A DNA stretch of 27,923 bases from an uncultured Eubacteriales bacterium (GTDB taxonomy: Bacteria; Bacillota; Clostridia; Lachnospirales; Lachnospiraceae): assembly GCA_900545455.1 (NCBI GenBank), contig UQZF01000017.1, positions 1-27,923 of the forward strand, written 5' to 3'. Shown here in pieces: positions 1 through 7,762 of this stretch (the first letter of the stretch is position 1; each line of letters begins with the position of its first letter). A program made the translations under genes and the position numbers. Below the pieces are notes generated by a model, which was not told the origin of the DNA, did no database searches, and worked only from the letters and a program-made list of their open reading frames with translations.

Positions 1-423
1 ATATATAACAACACGACCAAGCCGTTTGTGGCAAGCCATTCCAATGCGAGAGCTATGAACCCGCATGTCAGAAACCTCACTGACGACATGATAAGGGCGT
101 TCGGCGAGAGAGGATGCATAACGGGACTTAATTACTGCGGGGCTTTCTTAAACGACAGGGGTGATGTGAGCAATGACGCCGAGAGCAGAATCGAAGATAT
201 GGTGCGCCATGTAAAGTACATAACGAACCTCGGCGGCATGGATGTCATGGCACTCGGCTCCGATTTTGACGGCATAGGCGGAAAGCTTGAGCTTGCGGAT
301 GCGGCGTATCTTCCGAGGCTTCATGACGCGTTAAAAAATGCGGGATTTTCGGAGAGCAACATAGAAAAAATATTTTATAAGAATGCGCTCCGTGTTTTCA
401 AGGAGTGCCTAAAATTGTGCTAA
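1..423 (+). CDS. membrane dipeptidase (peptidase family M19), C-terminal fragment
   Basis: The reading frame is open from base 1 and ends with TAA at 421-423, so the N-terminal part lies outside the window. The 140 visible residues begin with PFVASHSNAR, which is the M19 (renal/membrane dipeptidase) signature carrying the second metal-binding histidine region. They continue with RNLTDD, then GLNYCGAFL and LGSDFDGIG, all typical of the C-terminal half of this zinc-dependent TIM-barrel family. M19 enzymes hydrolyse dipeptides, some with D-residues or beta-lactam-like substrates. No transmembrane or anchor segment follows, as is usual for bacterial members, which are often cytoplasmic. The end IEKIFYKNALRVFKE matches the family's usual C-terminus, so this end looks intact. 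The exact substrate cannot be read from the sequence. Confidence 0.9.
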   Translation: MYNNTTKPFVASHSNARAMNPHVRNLTDDMIRAFGERGCITGLNYCGAFLNDRGDVSNDAESRIEDMVRHVKYITNLGGMDVMALGSDFDGIGGKLELADAAYLPRLHDALKNAGFSESNIEKIFYKNALRVFKECLKLC

Positions 424-498
424 TCTTTTAACAATGATATATATTTTCTTTCATGAAACCATTATTTTGCACAAAGAAAATTGCATTTCATATACAGA

Positions 499-587
499 TT
501 GTACAAAAATATGGTTGTTCTTTACAATAAAACTACCAAAAAACGATTCTTTTTCTATTTGCATGTATTGACATTGTGTGTAATAAT
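499..587 (+). promoter_or_regulatory. candidate promoters for the 107-aa gene
   Basis: Two sigma-A-like pairs lie in this AT-rich gap. One is TTGTAC (499-504) with TACAAT (523-528) at 18 bp. The other is TTGCAT (559-564) with a TAATAAT block (581-587) at 16-17 bp. A perfect TTGACA at 568-573 has no matching -10 at normal spacing. I cannot decide between the candidates. Some promoter is expected because the gene downstream has a long leader and its own terminator. Confidence 0.4.
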
Positions 588-617
588 GGCACTCGTAGGA
601 AAAAGAAAAACACAGAG

Positions 618-660
618 GTCATCCTGATGAGATGACAGGCAGTTTTTTGAAGAAGCTGTC
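618..660 (+). other. structured 5' leader: two tandem hairpins before the RBS
   Basis: The first hairpin pairs GTCATC (618-623) with GATGAC (631-636) around a 7-base loop, CTGATGA. The second follows after one base: 638-647 pairs with 651-660 (about 10 bp including G-U pairs, 3-base loop). An alternative pairing, TGACAG (633-638) with CTGTCA (656-661), would break the first hairpin, so the two folds are mutually exclusive. The ribosome site (about 664-674) follows immediately. Neither hairpin has a U-tract, so a role in translation or RNA stability is more likely than termination. It matches no riboswitch class I know. Confidence 0.45.
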
Positions 661-680
661 ACGAAAGGAAAGGGATTAAT

Positions 681-1004
681 ATGTTAAGAGGTTTTATTAA
701 GTGCGTTACTCGTAAGGAAAGAATTGCATATCTTATGGACAACAGATTCGGCAACTGGTCTGATTCCGAGATTGATGCTGTTATGAAGATTGTAGGTGTC
801 AAGGACGATTACAGCAATGCTACCAAGGAAGAGAGACTTAAGGCGGCTGCAGCTACTCTTAAGCTCGCAGACAATGATAAGGCTGAGTTCGGTCGTATCA
901 AGGATCATGGTGATGTGGTTGATGATATGGATGCCATGAAGAGCAGTGTTGAGTACACAAAGCTTGTTGCAAATCTTTACGCAAAGAGCAGCCAGTTAGT
1001 ATAA
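681..1004 (+). CDS. small hypothetical protein, probably highly expressed (107 aa)
   Basis: I do not recognise this protein. The ATG at 681 is preceded by a purine-rich AAAGGAAAGGG ribosome site about 7 bases upstream. The product is short, soluble and apparently mostly helical, with no signal peptide, no membrane segment and a single cysteine near the N-terminus (FIKCVTRKER). The centre has a charged stretch (SNATKEERLKAAAATLKLAD) that looks like amphipathic helices. Codon use is strongly biased (AAG for Lys, CTT for Leu, GTT/GTC for Val), more so than in its neighbours, which in Firmicutes goes with high expression. The gene stands alone between a structured leader and a perfect 15-bp terminator. 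It is therefore a monocistronic unit with its own regulation, unrelated by operon structure to the dipeptidase or spoVAF. Function unknown. Confidence 0.8.
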   Translation: MLRGFIKCVTRKERIAYLMDNRFGNWSDSEIDAVMKIVGVKDDYSNATKEERLKAAAATLKLADNDKAEFGRIKDHGDVVDDMDAMKSSVEYTKLVANLYAKSSQLV

Positions 1005-1028
1005 TTCAGATAATACAGGATACAATAG

Positions 1029-1075
1029 GAGTAACAGATACCATTGAAATAGGTGGTATCTGTTACTCTTTTTTT
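1029..1075 (+). terminator. strong intrinsic terminator of the 107-aa gene
   Basis: GAGTAACAGATACCA (1029-1043) pairs perfectly over 15 bp with 1054-1068, with a 10-base loop. It is followed by an uninterrupted run of seven T (1069-1075). This is one of the two strongest terminators in the window. Confidence 0.93.
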
Positions 1076-1123
1076 GTACTCTAAATGCCATTTTGCGGTT
1101 TCGGTTAGGTTAGGAGGCTTGAT

Positions 1124-2536
1124 TTGAAGAAAATATCTGATTCGCTGCATGAGAATGTGCGGGAACTTAAAAATATACTTCATGCGGATAAAAATTTTGA
1201 CCTTATATACAGGGAACAAAAGCTGGGGGATAAGGATGCAGGCTTCTTTTTTATTGACGGATTCATAAAAGATACTATAATGGAGAGACTTTTAAAGTCG
1301 TTTTCGGATATCAAGGAGGAGGATATTCCCGGGAATGCGAGGGAGTTCTCCGACAAATATATACCCTATGTGGAGGTTGATCTGCTTGATGATGTAGAGG
1401 ACATCGTGACAGCGGTTCTGTCGGGAGTTGCGTGTTACTTTGTTGACGGTTACAGCGAGTGTATGGCTATCGACTGCAGAACATATCCGATGAGAAGCGT
1501 TGATGAGCCTTGGAAGGACAGAGTACTCAGAGGTTCGAGGGACGGATTCGTGGAGACTATAGTGTCAAATGTGGCACTTATAAGGCGCCGTATAAGGGAT
1601 CCGAGGCTCTGTGTGGAGATTCTTCAGGCGGGAATCAAATCGAGAACCGACATTTCCGTGGCATATCTTGAGGGAGTGGCTGATATGAAGCTTCTGAGGA
1701 AAATAAAGGATAAGATTGAACAGCTTGATGTTGAGGCACTGACGATGAACATAGAAAGCCTTGCCGAGGCAGTGCTTGACGGTCCTTATATTAATCCGTT
1801 TCCGAAGTTTAAATATACCGAAAGACCGGATACAGCAGCGGCATCCATACTTGACGGAAATATTGTACTCATTGTGGACAATTCACCTGCGGTTATCGTC
1901 GTGCCGGCAAGTATATTCGACGTTATGGAGGAGGCGGACGATTTCTATTTTCCGCCGATTGTCGGAAATTACATCAGGTTTTCACGATTTATCATGTCGG
2001 TTTTGACGCTCATTCTCACGCCGATGTGGATGGCGCTTATCGAGTACCCCGAAAAACTTCCGGACTGGCTGGCATTTATCAATCTTGCGGATGAAGCCAA
2101 TATCCATGTGTTCTGGCAGCTTATTATACTGGAATTTGCGATAGATGGTCTAAGACTTGCTGCGGTCAATACGCCGACAATGCTCTCAACACCGCTTTCG
2201 GTTGTTGCGGGTATTGTTGTCGGAGAGTATGCGGTGAGTTCGGGATGGTTTTCACCGGAGACGATGCTCTACATGGCATTTGTCGCTATAGGAACTTATG
2301 CTCAGGCAAATTTTGAACTTGGATATGCAATAAAGTTTTTTAGGCTGATTACACTTGTACTGACATATCTTTTTTATTGGTGGGGATTTTTTGCGGGAGT
2401 GTTGATAACGCTGCTTGCAATCGCTTTTAACAATACAATATCGGGAGAAAGTTATATCTATCCGATAGTTCCTTTTAATGGGAAAAAACTTGTCAGAAAA
2501 CTGTTCAGGGTGAGACTGCCGAAAAGCAATGCGTGA
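1124..2536 (+). CDS. spoVAF: spore germination protein of the GerA family, SpoVAF type
   Basis: The TTG at 1124 is taken as start because AGGAGG (1112-1117) lies 6 bases before it. The 470 residues match the usual length of SpoVAF (about 490). The N-terminal two thirds is the soluble GerA domain, with YPMRSVDEPWKDRVLRGSRD, then GFVETIVSNVALIRRRIRDP and a KSRTDISVAYLEGVAD block. ERPDTAA and VDNSPAVIVVPASIFD follow, closely like Bacillus SpoVAF. From about residue 285 to 450 there are four or five hydrophobic membrane segments. GerA-type proteins sit in the spore inner membrane; SpoVAF is associated with the SpoVA dipicolinic-acid channel and modulates germination. In Bacillus it ends the spoVA operon, but here no spoVA channel genes adjoin it. 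A sigma-G promoter would be expected but I could not identify one. Other GerAA-like roles cannot be excluded. Confidence 0.88.
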   Translation: MKKISDSLHENVRELKNILHADKNFDLIYREQKLGDKDAGFFFIDGFIKDTIMERLLKSFSDIKEEDIPGNAREFSDKYIPYVEVDLLDDVEDIVTAVLSGVACYFVDGYSECMAIDCRTYPMRSVDEPWKDRVLRGSRDGFVETIVSNVALIRRRIRDPRLCVEILQAGIKSRTDISVAYLEGVADMKLLRKIKDKIEQLDVEALTMNIESLAEAVLDGPYINPFPKFKYTERPDTAAASILDGNIVLIVDNSPAVIVVPASIFDVMEEADDFYFPPIVGNYIRFSRFIMSVLTLILTPMWMALIEYPEKLPDWLAFINLADEANIHVFWQLIILEFAIDGLRLAAVNTPTMLSTPLSVVAGIVVGEYAVSSGWFSPETMLYMAFVAIGTYAQANFELGYAIKFFRLITLVLTYLFYWWGFFAGVLITLLAIAFNNTISGESYIYPIVPFNGKKLVRKLFRVRLPKSNA

Positions 2537-2571
2537 TTGGGAAAATAATGATACCTCCAAACAAAAGGAGG

Positions 2572-2603
2572 GCCCGGTACTTCGGGGAAAGTACCGGGCT
2601 TTA
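2572..2603 (+). terminator. GC-rich hairpin, weak terminator after spoVAF
   Basis: GCCCGGTACTT (2572-2582) pairs with 2589-2599 over 11 bp with a short G-rich loop. The tail is only TTTAT, so it is a moderate or inefficient intrinsic terminator. It lies 35 bp after the spoVAF stop codon. Confidence 0.6.
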
Positions 2604-2723
2604 TGAAAAAGAAAAAGAATTCTGTTAGGCTTATTTATATACTGTATTTACGAGGTTCCTTACCTCTTCCTTAACTTTGATTATAGTATAAAAGTATCAT
2701 GTGACCGTGGTGTGAAACAAAAA

Positions 2724-2743
2724 TGAACAATTTGTGAACAATT
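2724..2743 (+). repeat. 9-bp direct repeat with 11-bp period upstream of the mutarotase promoter
   Basis: TGAACAATT occurs at 2724-2732 and again at 2735-2743, so the copies lie on the same face of the helix. A third partial copy, GAACAATTT, is at 2813-2821, overlapping the -10 of the mutarotase promoter. This could be an activator or repressor site, but the region is AT-rich and chance is possible. The rest of the 2537-2888 gap holds the spoVAF hairpin, a small GAGGT/ACCTC hairpin near 2651-2666 and the promoter; I see no gene in it. Confidence 0.4.
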
Positions 2744-2797
2744 ATCAAATATGTTGTTAAAAAGGTCATTTTTAGAAGCAATTTACACAAAAAAACA

Positions 2798-2826
2798 TTG
2801 ATAATGGACAAAGAACAATTTAATAT
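2798..2826 (+). promoter_or_regulatory. sigma-A promoter for the sugar mutarotase gene
   Basis: TTGATA (2798-2803), a 17-bp spacer and TAATAT (2821-2826). The predicted start is near 2833, giving a leader of about 55 bases that contains a small AAGGAA/TTCCTT hairpin (2838-2860) before the ribosome site. Confidence 0.7.
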
Positions 2827-2888
2827 ATATAATATATAAGGAATTGGAAATTTGTTCCTTAAAGAAAAACAGAAAGAGGTTGTATATT

Positions 2889-3215
2889 ATGGAACATAGC
2901 AAGAAGTATGCATGGACATGGAAGGTTAAACCGGAATGTCTCGACGAGTATGTTAAGATGCACAATAATCCTTGGCCGGAGATTATGGAGGAGCACACCA
3001 AGGCAGGTTACCGCAATTATTCGATTTTCCAGAACGGAAATCAGTTCTTCTATTGCTTTGAGTGCGATGACATCAAGTATGCCAACGAATACATAGCCAA
3101 GAGTGAGGCGTGCAACCGCTGGAATGCAATTACATCCAAGATGGTTGAGGGCTCATTTGATTTCAATGAGGCAGAGCCTATCAAGTTCATGCCGGAAGTA
3201 TTTTACCTTAAGTAA
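2889..3215 (+). CDS. L-rhamnose mutarotase family protein (possible L-fucose mutarotase)
   Basis: The start is the ATG at 2889, which has AAAGAGG about 9 bases upstream; an in-frame start at 2844 lies inside the leader hairpin and has no ribosome site. The 108 residues match the usual 104-110 of the RhaM/YiiL family. The family's active-site stretch is visible as DEYVKMHNNPWPEI, with Tyr21 and His25 in the positions of the catalytic Tyr/His of E. coli RhaM. NYSIF, CNRWNAIT and the typical ending PEVFYL are also present. These ferredoxin-like dimeric enzymes interconvert the alpha and beta anomers of 6-deoxyhexoses in the cytoplasm. No rhamnose catabolic genes are nearby; the third gene downstream is an FKP-type fucose enzyme, so L-fucose is a reasonable alternative substrate. 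This substrate assignment is inference. Confidence 0.85.
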   Translation: MEHSKKYAWTWKVKPECLDEYVKMHNNPWPEIMEEHTKAGYRNYSIFQNGNQFFYCFECDDIKYANEYIAKSEACNRWNAITSKMVEGSFDFNEAEPIKFMPEVFYLK

Positions 3216-3231
3216 TATTTGAGCAGACTTA

Positions 3232-3271
3232 CGAGGCTGTTTAATCCTTGCGGATGGACAGTCTCGCTTTT
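3232..3271 (+). terminator. terminator-like hairpin between mutarotase and GH13 genes
   Basis: CGAGGCTGT (3232-3240) pairs with ACAGTCTCG (3258-3266) with one G-U pair. An inner ATCC/GGAT stem (3244-3247/3252-3255) forms the tip. A short CTTTTA tail follows. The GH13 ribosome site starts only 8 bases later, so leaky termination that lowers but does not abolish downstream expression seems likely. Confidence 0.6.
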
Positions 3272-3291
3272 ATATTGTGGAGGACAGATGT

Positions 3292-4614
3292 ATGTGGGCT
3301 TATGAAAGTACTTTTTATCAGATATATCCGCTTGGATTTTGCGGAGCACCGTTTGAGAATGACGGGAAACTTGAACATCGAATTTTGAAGGTCGCAGACT
3401 GGATACCTCATATTAAGAAGTTAGGGACGGACGCAGTATATTTTTCACCGGTTTTTGAATCGGATACACATGGATACAATACAAGAGATTTTAAAAAGAT
3501 AGATGTAAGACTCGGAACCAACGAGGATTTTAAGGATATATGTGATAAGCTTCATGACAACGGAATCAAGGTGGTGCTTGATGGAGTGTTTAACCATGTG
3601 GGACGAGGCTTTTATCAGTTTCAGGATGTAATAAAGAACAGAGAAAATTCGCCATACCTTTCATGGTTTAACGTAAACCTCGGCGGCAATTCAGGTTACA
3701 ATGACGGATTGTGGTACGAGGGCTGGGAGGGCAATTACGACCTTGTAAAGATTAACTTAAGAAATGAGGATGTAATAGGACTCATATTCGACGCGGTGAG
3801 ATACTGGGTTGAGTACTTCGGTATCGACGGAATAAGGCTTGATGTGGCGTACTGTCTTGATATGGATTTCTTAAGAAGACTCAGAAAGTTTACCGACGAG
3901 CTCGGAAGAGAGTTCGGGAGGGAGATATTCCTTGTCGGTGAGATGCTTCACGGCGACTACAATCGTCTCGTCAACGACGAGATGCTTCACTCAGCCACGA
4001 ACTACGAGTGCTACAAGGGGCTCTACTCAAGCTTTAACAGCATGAATATGTTCGAGATTAACCATTCGCTTAACAGACAGTTCGGCTATGAGAACTGGTG
4101 CATCTACAGGGGAAAGCATCTTCTCTCATTCGTGGACAACCACGACGTGACGAGGGTGGCAAGCATCCTCAACAACAAAAATCACCTTCCGCTCATATAT
4201 GCGCTCATGTTCGGAATGCCGGGAATACCGTGCGTGTACTACGGAAGTGAGTGGGGTGTCGAGGGCAATAAGTCGGAGGGCGATCCTTCTTTAAGAAGAA
4301 GCTACGATAAGCCTGAGTGGAATGAGCTTACCGAGTATATCAGCAGGCTTGAGAACGCAAAAAAGAACAGCGAGGCGCTTAACTACGGCGGTTTTTACTC
4401 GGTGCTTTTGACAAATAAGCAGTGTATTTTTGAGAGAAAAAGTGAACATGAGCGCGTACTTGTGGCAATCAACGCGGACAGTGAGAGCTTTATGGCACAT
4501 TTTGATGCACACTGCGGAAGAGCAATTGACCTTATAAGCGGTGAGGAGCATGATTTCGGCGGAGGAAGCTGTCTGCCTCCGTATTCGGCATACTATTGGA
4601 AGTGCGAAGCGTAA
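3292..4614 (+). CDS. GH13 family alpha-glucosidase/neopullulanase-like enzyme
   Basis: The ATG at 3292 is chosen because GGAGG (3279-3283) lies 8 bases upstream; a GTG at 3277 overlaps this ribosome site and is unlikely. The 440-aa protein is an alpha-amylase (GH13) TIM barrel. Visible elements are YQIYPLGF at the first strand, DAVYFSPVFES, region I DGVFNHVG, region II GIRLDVAY with nucleophile Asp184, region III LVGEM with acid/base Glu217, and region IV VDNHD with Asp285. A short beta-sandwich C-domain follows. There is no signal peptide and no N-terminal CBM34-type domain, so it is probably a cytoplasmic enzyme acting on maltodextrins or related alpha-glucosides. It is followed closely by the FKP gene (21 bp), indicating co-transcription. 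The precise linkage specificity cannot be read. Confidence 0.9.
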   Translation: MWAYESTFYQIYPLGFCGAPFENDGKLEHRILKVADWIPHIKKLGTDAVYFSPVFESDTHGYNTRDFKKIDVRLGTNEDFKDICDKLHDNGIKVVLDGVFNHVGRGFYQFQDVIKNRENSPYLSWFNVNLGGNSGYNDGLWYEGWEGNYDLVKINLRNEDVIGLIFDAVRYWVEYFGIDGIRLDVAYCLDMDFLRRLRKFTDELGREFGREIFLVGEMLHGDYNRLVNDEMLHSATNYECYKGLYSSFNSMNMFEINHSLNRQFGYENWCIYRGKHLLSFVDNHDVTRVASILNNKNHLPLIYALMFGMPGIPCVYYGSEWGVEGNKSEGDPSLRRSYDKPEWNELTEYISRLENAKKNSEALNYGGFYSVLLTNKQCIFERKSEHERVLVAINADSESFMAHFDAHCGRAIDLISGEEHDFGGGSCLPPYSAYYWKCEA

Positions 4615-4635
4615 TAATCGGGAATGAGGATTGAT

Positions 4636-7600
4636 ATGAACAGTAATTTTCAGAAGATGAAAAGACTTTTTTTGAGCCAGAGCTATCTTGACGCATGGGA
4701 GTTATATGCGGATACGCTTGAGGATGAGAATGCGTGTCTGTGGGATTATGTTATTCTTACAGCATCCAACGAATTACAGGCGGAGGCGTTCAGAAAGGAG
4801 ATTGACTGCAGGCTCATAAAAGGAGTTATTCCGACCAAGGCAAAATATGCGGTCATACCTGACCCGGACGGAAAAAGAGTCGGCTCGGGAGGCGCCACAT
4901 TCAATGTGCTCAGGTACCTTTTTGAGCAGGAGGGGGAGAGCTTCCTTGACAGAAAAATTCTGGTGATCCATTCAGGGGGAGACAGCAAGAGAATTCCACA
5001 GTACAGCGTATGTGGAAAGCTTTTTTCACCTGTGCCGAGACAGCTTCCGGATGGGAGAATGTCGACATTGTTTGATGAATTTCTCATTGCCATGGCAGGC
5101 ATACCGGGCAGGATAGAGTCGGGAATGCTGACACTTTCAGGTGATGTCATGCTGCTTTTTAACGTGCTTCAGCTTGATTTACAGTACACGGGGGCAGCTG
5201 CAATTTCGATAAAGGAGTCTGTTGAAACCGGAAAAGACCACGGAGTCTTTTTAAATGACGGAAATTGGTATGTGAAGCGTTTTCTGCACAAACAGACGAA
5301 AGAGTCACTCACAAATCTCGGGGCCGTAAATGCACAGGGCAATGTAGACCTTGACACAGGGGCGATAATGTTCGATAAAAATCTTCTTAAAGCACTGTGG
5401 GGGCTGATAAGTACGGACGGAATGCTCGACGAGGATAAATTTTCATCATTTGTGAATGAACGTTCAAGAGTGAGCTTTTACGGTGACTTTTTATATCCGC
5501 TTGCCAAGGCATCGACGCTCGAGGAATTTTATACACAGGCACCGGAAGGGGAATTCAACGATGAACTTTTTGCGTGCAGAACCGGAATATGGGAGGCACT
5601 CAACGGTTTTTCGATGAAGCTTCTCTGTCTTGCACCTGCTGAGTTTATCCATTTTGGCACAACAAGGGAGTTGTGGAATCTCGAGACAAATGAACTGGGA
5701 AGCTATGAACATCTTGGATGGACCAAGAGGGTATGTACGGATTATCAGGGCGGACTGCCGTTAAGTGTAATTAACGGGCATATATCGGATGATGTCCGGG
5801 CGGACGGCGCGGCATATATTGAGAATTCGGTGATTGGCGGGAATACGAAGCTTGGAGCAAATGTGATACTCTCCGGACTCAATATTGCAGATATAAGTAT
5901 ACCGTCTGACTGCTGCATGCATAAAGTGAAGCTTTTAAACGGAAAATATGTGGTGAGAGTGTACGGCTGCCTTGACAATCCCAAGGGTAAATATCGTGCG
6001 GATGGCTCATCGGCTACCTTTCTTGGAAGCAGTCTTCGGGATTTTATCGAAGCTATGGGGCTTGACGTCGCTGATGTGTGGGACTGTACGGATGAGAGTG
6101 GTTTTTATCTCTGGAATGCAAGGCTGTACCCTGAGTGTGACACCGAGAGAGATGCCGTTGAGATGGCAGGAATTATAAGGCGTGTGGCATCGGGAGAGCT
6201 TGTGCCGGATGAGACCTTTAAGGAAAAATACAGGGCTTGTGTAAGATACAGCCTTCAGAGCAGCTTTGCGTATGCCGATGCTGTCGATGCGATAACGGAG
6301 AAATTTGCGCTTGCGGAGATTGTAAAGACATATCGTTTTATCAATATGCTGAAGAACAGGGCAGCCGGAGAGGAAGCGCTTGCCGTATACAAGGAATGCA
6401 ATATGACAAATGATGAGTTTACACTTCTCATGACATGTCTTGAAAAATGTGAATATTCCGAGAAGATGAGGGCATACCTTGCACTGTCAAAGTACATGAA
6501 ACACAAAGGCTTGAAGTATATGTATGATGGCGAGGAGCTGTCGGCGTATGCTATGGAGAGCAGATGCTTTGACACGCTTTCCAAGGCACTTAAAAATGCA
6601 TCCGGCATCAGGGTATGCAATAAGCGTGCGGCAAAGGATAAAGTGACAGTGGAGCTTCCTGTTCGTGTGAATTGGGGCGGGGGCTGGACGGACACACCGC
6701 CTTATTGTAACGAGAATGGCGGTGTGGTATTAAATGCCGCAATACTTATCAACGGAATAAGACCTGTTCAGGTGACGGTAAAGAAGATTGAACATTTATG
6801 TATAGAGTTCGAGAGTGAGGACATTGGGGTGAAGGGAAGCACAGAGAGTATTGACGAGGTGCGAGATTGCAGCAATCCGTATGATTACTTTGCTCTTCAC
6901 AAGGCAGCGCTTATCGCTTCGGGTGTTATCCCTGCATCTGGGAACACAACTCTTCGCGATGTCATTGAAAAGATCGGAACCGGCATCTACATTTCGACCA
7001 AGGTTACGGGAATACCTAAGGGGTCGGGACTCGGAACCAGCAGCATCTTAGCGGGTGCGGCGATTAAGGCATTGTGGGAGTTCACCGGAAGAGAATACAC
7101 GGAAAATGAACTCTACGACACCGTTCTTATAATGGAGCAGCTTATGAGTACCGGAGGAGGCTGGCAGGATCAGGTCGGCGGGCTTACTGACGGCATAAAG
7201 TATATAACGACGGATGCCGGACTTAAGCAGAATATTGAGGTTGAGCATCTTGATATTCCGGATTCCATGAAGATTGAACTTGATGAGCGATTTGCAATAA
7301 TATACACGGGACAGAGAAGACTTGCAAGAAATCTGCTCCGTGAGGTTGTAGGCAATTATATTAACGGGCGAAAAGAGACAATATATGCGCTCACTGAGAT
7401 GAAGCGTGTTGCAGCGGGAATGCGCGATTCTCTCATGGAGGGGAGCATGGAGCAGTTCATCTGTGAGATGAATCATCACTGGGAGCTCTCGAAGATGCTT
7501 GACCACGGAGTGAGCAACACCTGTATAGAGCAGATATTTGCAACCTGTGAGGAGCTTATTGATGCTAAGTTCATTGCAGGGGCAGGAGGCGGAGGCTTTC

Positions 7601-7710
7601 TTCAGGTTATACTGAAAAAAGGTGTGACAAAAAGGCAGCTTGACGAGCATCTGCAGAATGTATTTCAGGGGACGGGAGTTGCCGTGTGGGACTGCAGGTT
7701 TGTGTGGTGA
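4636..7710 (+). CDS. bifunctional L-fucokinase / L-fucose-1-phosphate guanylyltransferase (FKP-like)
   Basis: The ATG at 4636 is preferred over the in-frame ATG at 4624 because TGAGGA lies 5 bases before it; the protein is then 1024 aa. The N-terminal half is a fucose-1-phosphate pyrophosphorylase domain: GSGGATFN at 83-90 and HSGGDSKRIP near 112-121, followed by GKLFSPVPR, form the nucleotide-binding part. The C-terminal part (about 670-1024) is a GHMP kinase: VNWGGGWTDTPP (678-689), the glycine-rich GSGLGTSS (796-803), GGGWQDQVGG and GAGGGGF (982-988). This order matches Bacteroides Fkp (949 aa) and plant FKGP. The kinase makes L-fucose-1-phosphate and the other domain makes GDP-L-fucose for fucosylated surface glycans. 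A related role with heptose-1-phosphate is a less likely alternative. No fucosyltransferase is in the window. Confidence 0.85.
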   Translation: MNSNFQKMKRLFLSQSYLDAWELYADTLEDENACLWDYVILTASNELQAEAFRKEIDCRLIKGVIPTKAKYAVIPDPDGKRVGSGGATFNVLRYLFEQEGESFLDRKILVIHSGGDSKRIPQYSVCGKLFSPVPRQLPDGRMSTLFDEFLIAMAGIPGRIESGMLTLSGDVMLLFNVLQLDLQYTGAAAISIKESVETGKDHGVFLNDGNWYVKRFLHKQTKESLTNLGAVNAQGNVDLDTGAIMFDKNLLKALWGLISTDGMLDEDKFSSFVNERSRVSFYGDFLYPLAKASTLEEFYTQAPEGEFNDELFACRTGIWEALNGFSMKLLCLAPAEFIHFGTTRELWNLETNELGSYEHLGWTKRVCTDYQGGLPLSVINGHISDDVRADGAAYIENSVIGGNTKLGANVILSGLNIADISIPSDCCMHKVKLLNGKYVVRVYGCLDNPKGKYRADGSSATFLGSSLRDFIEAMGLDVADVWDCTDESGFYLWNARLYPECDTERDAVEMAGIIRRVASGELVPDETFKEKYRACVRYSLQSSFAYADAVDAITEKFALAEIVKTYRFINMLKNRAAGEEALAVYKECNMTNDEFTLLMTCLEKCEYSEKMRAYLALSKYMKHKGLKYMYDGEELSAYAMESRCFDTLSKALKNASGIRVCNKRAAKDKVTVELPVRVNWGGGWTDTPPYCNENGGVVLNAAILINGIRPVQVTVKKIEHLCIEFESEDIGVKGSTESIDEVRDCSNPYDYFALHKAALIASGVIPASGNTTLRDVIEKIGTGIYISTKVTGIPKGSGLGTSSILAGAAIKALWEFTGREYTENELYDTVLIMEQLMSTGGGWQDQVGGLTDGIKYITTDAGLKQNIEVEHLDIPDSMKIELDERFAIIYTGQRRLARNLLREVVGNYINGRKETIYALTEMKRVAAGMRDSLMEGSMEQFICEMNHHWELSKMLDHGVSNTCIEQIFATCEELIDAKFIAGAGGGGFLQVILKKGVTKRQLDEHLQNVFQGTGVAVWDCRFVW

Positions 7711-7719
7711 AAAAATATA

Positions 7720-7748
7720 TTGACATATTGTTTTGGCAGGTATATATT
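7720..7748 (+). promoter_or_regulatory. strong sigma-A promoter of the nifS-iscU unit
   Basis: A consensus TTGACA (7720-7725), a 17-bp spacer and TATATT (7743-7748). The start would be near 7756, giving a leader of about 100 bases that includes an operator candidate and a hairpin. Confidence 0.85.
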
Positions 7749-7762
7749 ATGTTTGATAAAAA

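Noticed and set aside
624..666. Hammerhead-ribozyme-like core: CTGATGA followed by a stem and CGAAA
   Set aside because: The core bases and a stem II-like hairpin are present, but no stem I partner for the bases before CTGATGA and no stem III with a cleavable UH site could be found on either side.
3277..3291. GTG start for the GH13 gene at 3277
   Set aside because: It overlaps the GGAGG ribosome site that serves the ATG at 3292.
5272..5290. cre-like sequence GTGAAGCGTTTTC (catabolite repression site)
   Set aside because: It is inside the FKP coding sequence, deviates from the consensus in several fixed positions and is far from any promoter.
7048..7650. 200-aa open frame on the - strand
   Set aside because: It lies entirely inside the GHMP kinase part of the FKP-like gene, shows no family motifs and has no promoter or ribosome site.
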